Shown here in pieces: positions 59,260 to 64,000 of a stretch of 64,000 bases of DNA (position 1 is its first letter; every line of letters starts with the position of its first letter). This DNA is from Sorghum bicolor. Its lineage: Eukaryota > Streptophyta > Magnoliopsida > Poales > Poaceae. A program made the position numbers and the translations under genes. The DNA lies in the NCBI RefSeq assembly GCF_000003195.3, contig NC_012875.2, positions 11,808,174-11,872,173 of the forward strand, in the 5' to 3' direction. The notes under the pieces are model-generated. The model was not told the DNA's origin and made no database searches. It saw only the letters and a list, made by a program, of their open reading frames with translations.

Positions 59260-60104
59260 GGTTGATTTATCTTAGCATCCAATAGGGCGAGTGTTAGTTT
59301 AATTAAAGTGTGTTTACTTTTGAAAGTTTACTATTGTAATAATAAGCCCAACATGAGGATGAATAATATGATTATTATTATTATGTCTTGTCTCAACTTT
59401 GACTCTCTTTTGTCTCCACCATGTTGTGAATGAAGGATAATAGGAAACTAGTGTGGGGGAGACACCTAACGATCGAAACAAACAAATTTTCGTGAAATGA
59501 TTACAATATTAGAGAAGACATGACATGAAGACCACGCTCGACAAAGCTGACCCTGAAGTGCCACAGGCCATGGGTGGCTGCCCCATTCTTCTAGGGCGCC
59601 CACACAAGGGGTGGAGCCCCTTGGTCTCTACCTTGAACCACGATCACGTATGATTTCTCTATGTTATAATTTGTTAGTCGCTGCTGTTTCAATTCAGAAT
59701 AAAATATCTCTAGTTAAAATCACCCTATGCTTAAATATTTAAAAGATATTTTTATTCATGACAACAAGATAGACTTACACCATGATAATTCCTAGAAATT
59801 CCTGTTGTTGTTGGGAACTTTAATATAGGGACCCCAAATTACTTAAGTTGTTGTGGAAAGAGAGATAGTATGAATATGAGAACTTGATTTCTGATGTCTA
59901 GTCATTTGGAGAATTTTACTTTTGAAAAATCTTAAAATTATTAGCTATACTTCTACTCTGTAGCAAGAATTAATATCCTACTAGAGCCATGCATGATAGA
60001 TATAAACTAGCTCATAAGCTACTTGCTTTGTATTGAGTTTTGTCAAACCTTATTGACCTATGTTGAGAGGATTATCATGCTCCTAAGATCAAGATCATGT
60101 ACAC
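59260..60104 (+). other. 3' non-coding region of the Athila-like element
   Basis: Related to the equivalent region of the nested element: TTATTATTATGTCTTGT, a GTGTGGGGGAGA purine tract and ATCATGCTCCTAAGATCAAG recur in the same order. No gene. Confidence 0.6.
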
Positions 60105-61004
60105 TGTTGATATTAGTGACGCATATGAAAGAATCTAAAGAAATAATCCATAAGCGCACGGATATCGGTGAGCACTTCACCTGGGAGATAAGTCCAGAGT
60201 ATCGTATTTATATTTTTACCACTGGAAGAAAGCGTGCAAAAGACTAACCTTGGTCTTAACTACTACCCACGGGCTGCAAGACAAGATAGTGAGATATGAG
60301 CGATATAGAGAGAACTCGTTCGTCAGTCTTCTTCTAACCTATGGTAAGCTGTGTAGATATTGTTCTAAGGGGAGTAACTAGAGAAAAGAGACACCTCAGA
60401 GAGTGCTTAACCCTAGTACCATATATCATACCTTACCACCCAACAAGATGTGGATTACTAAGACCTGAGAGGATTGTCACTCCCCCCAAAAGGCTACCAC
60501 AAATCCGGCCAGATAGGGACTATCTATGAGTGTTCCTAGCCCAAGCACCACGCTTACACTATGAACGATTACTCTATTTCCAAGCGCAAGCGAATAAAGT
60601 AAACTCATAAACTAAAGAACAATAAGAACAATAGACTTACTTGTATTAGAAGTTGAATTGCCGAATGATTCTAGAAGAAAGCCTTGGGTTAGGAGACTTG
60701 ATCCTACAGATATGAAGAAGAAGGCACCGATAGGTCAGGCTTCCTCAACTCCTATCTTCACCCTATACTCTCTCAATCTCTCTTGTTGCTGTCACCCTAA
60801 AGAGATAGATCCATTCCAGGTACCCATCTCTGACTAACTCTCTCTGGGAAATATGAATTAGGGATTCAGAGTTACATCTCAAGGGGGGTACCCCTTAATT
60901 GATAGCCTCCTAGGAATAACCATAGCCCTTGGATCAAATCAACTTAAACGTGCGCTTAAGATTAACCCTCAAAGTTAGTGGAGGATGATCCGTGAGACTC
61001 GCTG

Positions 61005-61466
61005 TGTCGACGAAAGCTGGTCGGCAGTCTACCTTGGGGTATACCCACGGTAGTAGTTTATCGGTAGACGGTGCGCAAACTACGAACTCGATGGTGACGC
61101 AAGACACGGACAAGCTTTTTATCCAGGTTCGGCCGCCGAGTTGGCGTAATACCTACGTCCTGCGTTTGGTTGTATTGATTTGTGTTGAGAGAATGTGATG
61201 TGTCCTAGGGGGGTCCCTTGCCCCTCCTTATATAGTCTGGAGGGCAGGGTTACAGATCTGGAAACTAATCCTAGTCGGTTACAATTGCCATGGATAATTC
61301 GATATCAATTCCTATTCTAACCGACTAGAATTCTGCTTGATCTCCACATCTTGCTTCCTTGCGCGAAACTCCAGGCTATCGGATCAAGCCTTGAACTCGT
61401 CTCGTAATGGGCCAAGCCTCCTGGCCCAAGTCTAGCCGTAAGGATATAGGGGTTTATACCCCCACA
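61005..61466 (-). repeat. 3' LTR of the short element
   Basis: 462 bp; ends TGTCGACG and CCCCCACA. Contains CTTATATAGTCTGG (minus-strand TATA, near 61237-61245). Confidence 0.9.
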
Positions 61467-61973
61467 GCTAGTCCCCGAGCACCATGTATTGTGATGTAAC
61501 ACGCCGTCTTGAGCTTCTTCGATCAGTGAGACTTGACGTCTTCAATAAGTGGGAAAGTCGCCCAAACAGTTGCAACGGTTCTTTGACCAACTCAAAAGAC
61601 AGTTGATCAACATTGACATCGAAGAAGCGAGTTGTTCGAAGAATGCATGGTGCTCTAAATTAAAAAAGATTTCTTTCCTGGTGAAGTGTGCCCACTTTAC
61701 TTTTTTGAAAGGTATAAACATCAAAAAAGCAAGCATATTCACCGCAAGGTGAAGTGTGCCCACTTAGTCCCCGAGCCTGGTAGTAGGTGACGTAGGCACG
61801 TGGTGCCAGGGTCAAAATAAAAGTCCTCAAAGAAATTCTGTAACTGAGATGCATCGCCAGATGCATCGTACCGATGTAGTCCCCGAGCTTGCTGGAAGGC
61901 GAAGTATGAGCCTTGTAGCAAGGTCTAGAAAATTGAATTTACCAGTCCGTCTGCAATTGAATAGACTAATCGA

Positions 61974-62450
61974 CCAGTCCCCGGATGTATAATAGTATGA
62001 CGACCAGTCCCCAAGCACCAAGTGCGCTCCTTAGAATTCTGCGTTGCTATACTGTACGACCAGTCCCCGAGCATCGAGTTCTCGGTGGTCGGTGCAGTCT
62101 TTGAAGTTCCGAGCAGATAGACTGGGCGACCAGTCCCCGAGCGTCGAGTGCTCGGTGGTCGGTGCAGTCCCCAAGTTCTTAAATTGGTGAGCTGGTCGAC
62201 CAGTCCCCGTGCGTATAGTGCTCGGTGGTCGGCACAGTCCCCGAGCACGGCGTAGGGACCGGTGGACAAGTCCCCGAGCGTGGTTGGGAACGTAAACGTG
62301 CTCGGTGGTCGGCACAGTCTTCGAGCACAGCATAGAGAGTAGTCGACAAGTCCCCGAGCGTGGTTGGGAACGTAAACGTGCTCGGTGGTCGGAGCAGTCC
62401 CCGGGCACAGCGTAGGGAATAGTCGACGAGTCCCCGAGCGTAGCTTGTCG
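61974..62450 (-). repeat. Irregular tandem repeats with purine-tract-like cores
   Basis: Units of about 64-80 bp contain CTCGGTGGTCGG (near 62084, 62150, 62221, 62301 and 62380) and CAGTCCCCGAGC. On the minus strand the latter reads GCTCGGGGACTG, nearly the same as the element's polypurine tract. Overlapping long frames in several registers here are products of the repeats, not genes. Confidence 0.8.
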
Positions 62451-62999
62451 ACTGGGCCAAACCCCTGAAAAATAAATATAAAGAATATGTAGTACATGAT
62501 GTATAAATAAACTTTAGATAAAAATCAGTACTGAGATAAGTTTTAGATTTTTTGTTATAAAATTAGCACAAGTAGTTAATTCATCCTAGAGCTTGTACCA
62601 GCTCTGGTCTAGCCAACAATCAGCATGAGGTGCGGAACCTAGACACGCGTGGGATTGTCAGCCTCGCCAGAGAGCTACTGCCGACCACCCGGATCGCAGA
62701 GGGCGGATCTCGTGCACGTGTAGGGAGGAGTCGGAGACAGTACCGGCTCTGGAAAGCTCGTGTAGGAGAAAAAACTAGTGTGGCTAAATAAAAAGTTTTT
62801 TTTGAATGATAATAAAAAATATTATGCCAAAAATAAATAAGATATTAGAAGTGTACTTATCTTTGGATGAAAGTCTAGTCGGTGACGACAAAATTGTCCG
62901 GCCCTCGAGCTTTTCGACTTGTCATGACGGTGGTCGCTGTTGTCGTAGCGTCGTTCTTCGCGGCGATTATTTTTGCGACTGGTGGTCAGAGCAAGTAGG

Positions 63000-63300
63000 C
63001 TAAACAATTTGGTCGATGGCCCGAGCAGGTCGGTGTTGTCGATCTGCCTCTCTTTGTAGCAGGGAAGCGGGTGACGCGTTGTCGGCGTGGTCGGAGACGT
63101 TGCTGGAGTAGTCGGAGTCGTAGCCAGCGTGGTTGAAGCCGCCGCCGACGTCGATGAAGAAGTGGTTGGCGCGGATCGGATCTACACCTCCTCCGTGGTC
63201 ATGGCGGTGAAGTTGTTGAAGCTGACGGTGAACGTGAAGTCGCCCGCCATGGCCGCGAAGTCGGGGATGATGGCCATCTTGTTCGTCGGGAGAGCTGTAC
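63000..63300 (-). pseudogene. gag-like remnant of the short element
   Basis: A short minus-strand frame starts MAIIPDFAAMAGDFTFTVSF soon after the primer site and stops after about 31 codons at a TAG. A neighbouring frame continues with HFFIDVGGGFNHAGYDSDYS and SNVSDHADNASPASL to about 63000. The position fits the start of a gag gene that has been frameshifted. Homology is not certain. Confidence 0.4.
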
Positions 63301-63325
63301 GCACACCCCCTACCTGGCGCGCCAC

Positions 63326-63786
63326 TGTCGACGAAAGCTGGTCGGCAGTCTACCTTGGGGTATACCCACGGTAGTAGTTTATCGGTAGACGGTGCGCAAA
63401 CTACGAACTCGATGGTGACGCAAGACACGGACAAGCTTTTTATCCAGGTTCGGCCGCCGAGTTGGCGTAATACCTACATCCTGCGTCTGGTTGTATTGAT
63501 TTGTGTTGAGAGAATGTGATGTGTCCTAGGGGGTCCCTTGCCCCTCCTTATATAGTCTGGAGGGCAGGGTTACAGATCTGGAAACTAATCCTAGTCGGTT
63601 ACAATTGCCATGGATAATTCGATATCAATTCCTATTCTAACCGACTAGAATTCTGCTTGATCTCCACATCTTACTTCCTTGCGCGAAACTCCAGGCTATC
63701 GGATCAAGCCTTGAACTCGTCTCGTAATGGGCCAAGCCTCCTGGCCCAAGTCTAGCCGTAAGGGTATAGGGGTTTATACCCCCACA
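63326..63786 (-). repeat. 5' LTR of the short element
   Basis: 461 bp, one G shorter in a G-run than its partner, otherwise almost identical (for example TACATCC against TACGTCC). Adjacent to the primer site. Confidence 0.9.
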
Positions 63787-64000
63787 CGCTGTGATTGGTG
63801 GAGATACAGGGGCGGGCGACCCTACCCTTCTCGGGCGGCCGCCCGGAGTCTGGATCTGATTTGTCCCCCGTTTGGTCTGGAGCCTCGTGAAACCTTCTGG
63901 ATTACTCTAGAGTTGACGTTTCTGGTATTCTCTCTATGTAAACCTGACATGTGGACTATCTTTTGTTATTATTCCGGTAAGCCTTGTAGAAATAGACAAT

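Larger units (their letters stand above)
43984..60104 (+). mobile_element. Old Athila-like gypsy element, 5'-truncated, with nested insertions
   Basis: Plus-strand pieces occur in order: protease (43984-44460), RT-RNase H (44445-45956), [8.27-kb insertion], integrase (54235-55562), a 3' ORF with its own TATA box (55842-56390), [LTR insertion], the end of that ORF (59082-59259), then a 3' non-coding region with a GTGTGGGGGAGA purine tract (about 59452-59463). Many stops and frameshifts make pol non-functional. LTRs of this element itself are not identified. Its 3' non-coding region is clearly related to that of the nested 45962-54229 element. Confidence 0.75.
61005..63786 (-). mobile_element. 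Short non-autonomous gypsy element (2,782 bp), duplication CGCTG
   Basis: LTRs of 462 bp (61005-61466) and 461 bp (63326-63786) begin TGTCGACGAAAGC and end TACCCCCACA. The whole is flanked by CGCTG (61000-61004 and 63787-63791). The LTRs are nearly identical, so the insertion is recent. On the minus strand the primer site TGGCGCGCCAGGTAGGG (63308-63324) lies one base from the 5' LTR, and a purine tract GCTCGGGGACTAGC (61467-61480) precedes the 3' LTR. There is no pol. A TAT-lineage derivative is likely but unproven. Confidence 0.88.
60105..64000 (-). repeat. Athila-like LTR running off the window, with nested element
   Basis: Begins TGTTGATATTAGTGACGC, the reverse complement of an Athila-like LTR 3' end, and includes CGCACGGATATCGGTGAGCA and TTTATATTTTTACCACTGG. 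The block order continues across the nested element (61005-63786) into 63792-64000, which has the usual GGGCGGCCGCCC block and GTAAACCTGACATGTGGAC. Its far end and duplication are outside the window; TACAC (60100-60104) is the left candidate. Confidence 0.75.

Noticed and set aside
61925..62497. A 190-codon minus-strand frame and its overlapping companions
   Set aside because: They lie in 64-80-bp tandem units of a non-autonomous element and repeat the same peptide pieces in different frames, so they are products of the repeat.

Overview
This window is plant nuclear DNA from a grass, most likely a panicoid such as Sorghum; the species is an inference. The evidence is the density of nested grass-type LTR retrotransposons, Tourist-like MITEs starting GGCCTTGTTTAGTT, a CACTA element with CTTTGCCGAGTG subterminal repeats, and one GC-rich single-exon host gene of the FPF1 family (28713-29051). 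There is no sign of bacterial or organellar sequence, and I recognised no tRNA or rRNA gene.

Layout. 1-4903: the 3' end of a decayed Tekay-like Ty3/gypsy element, inserted into a SIRE-like Ty1/copia element whose 3' end and 3' LTR occupy 4904-9287. That copia element sits in the gag of another Ty3/gypsy element (minus strand, 9293 to about 13.7 kb), which also carries a solo LTR (9956-11078) with a 38-bp tandem repeat. 13775-27635: a complete, young chromovirus (Tekay-like, minus strand) with target duplication ATTAT and two 4.04-kb LTRs. 27.6-32.5 kb: the gene-bearing island, with the FPF1-like gene and five Tourist-like MITEs, one nested in another. 32871-42945: a CACTA element (duplication TAC) that splits a VWA/RING-type pseudogene and holds a decayed tnpA-like gene, LTR fragments and a large fold-back. 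From about 43.98 kb to the end: an old Athila-like element into which an 8.27-kb very young non-autonomous relative (45962-54229, duplication ACTAC), an LTR with a copia LTR inside it (56391-59081, duplication GATGG) and a further LTR (from 60105) holding a 2.8-kb element (61005-63786, duplication CGCTG) have inserted.

The most striking object is a 155-residue ORF (22650-23117, minus) between the primer-binding site and gag of the young chromovirus. Its N-terminus copies the histone H3 tail: MARTRLTARKSTGG followed by RVPRHQLA. The H3K9 context ARKS is kept, while the positions of K4, K14, K18 and K23 are R, R, H and R. The same element's integrase ends in a chromodomain, the fold that reads methylated H3K9 in other proteins. 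A good plant intron ends exactly at the ATG of this ORF, and the gag ATG is also preceded by a splice-acceptor-like site, so alternative splicing could choose between the H3-tail protein and gag-pol. Gag and pol are in one frame separated by a single UAG. A second item worth attention is a 3' ORF of the old Athila-like element that has its own TATA box and leader.
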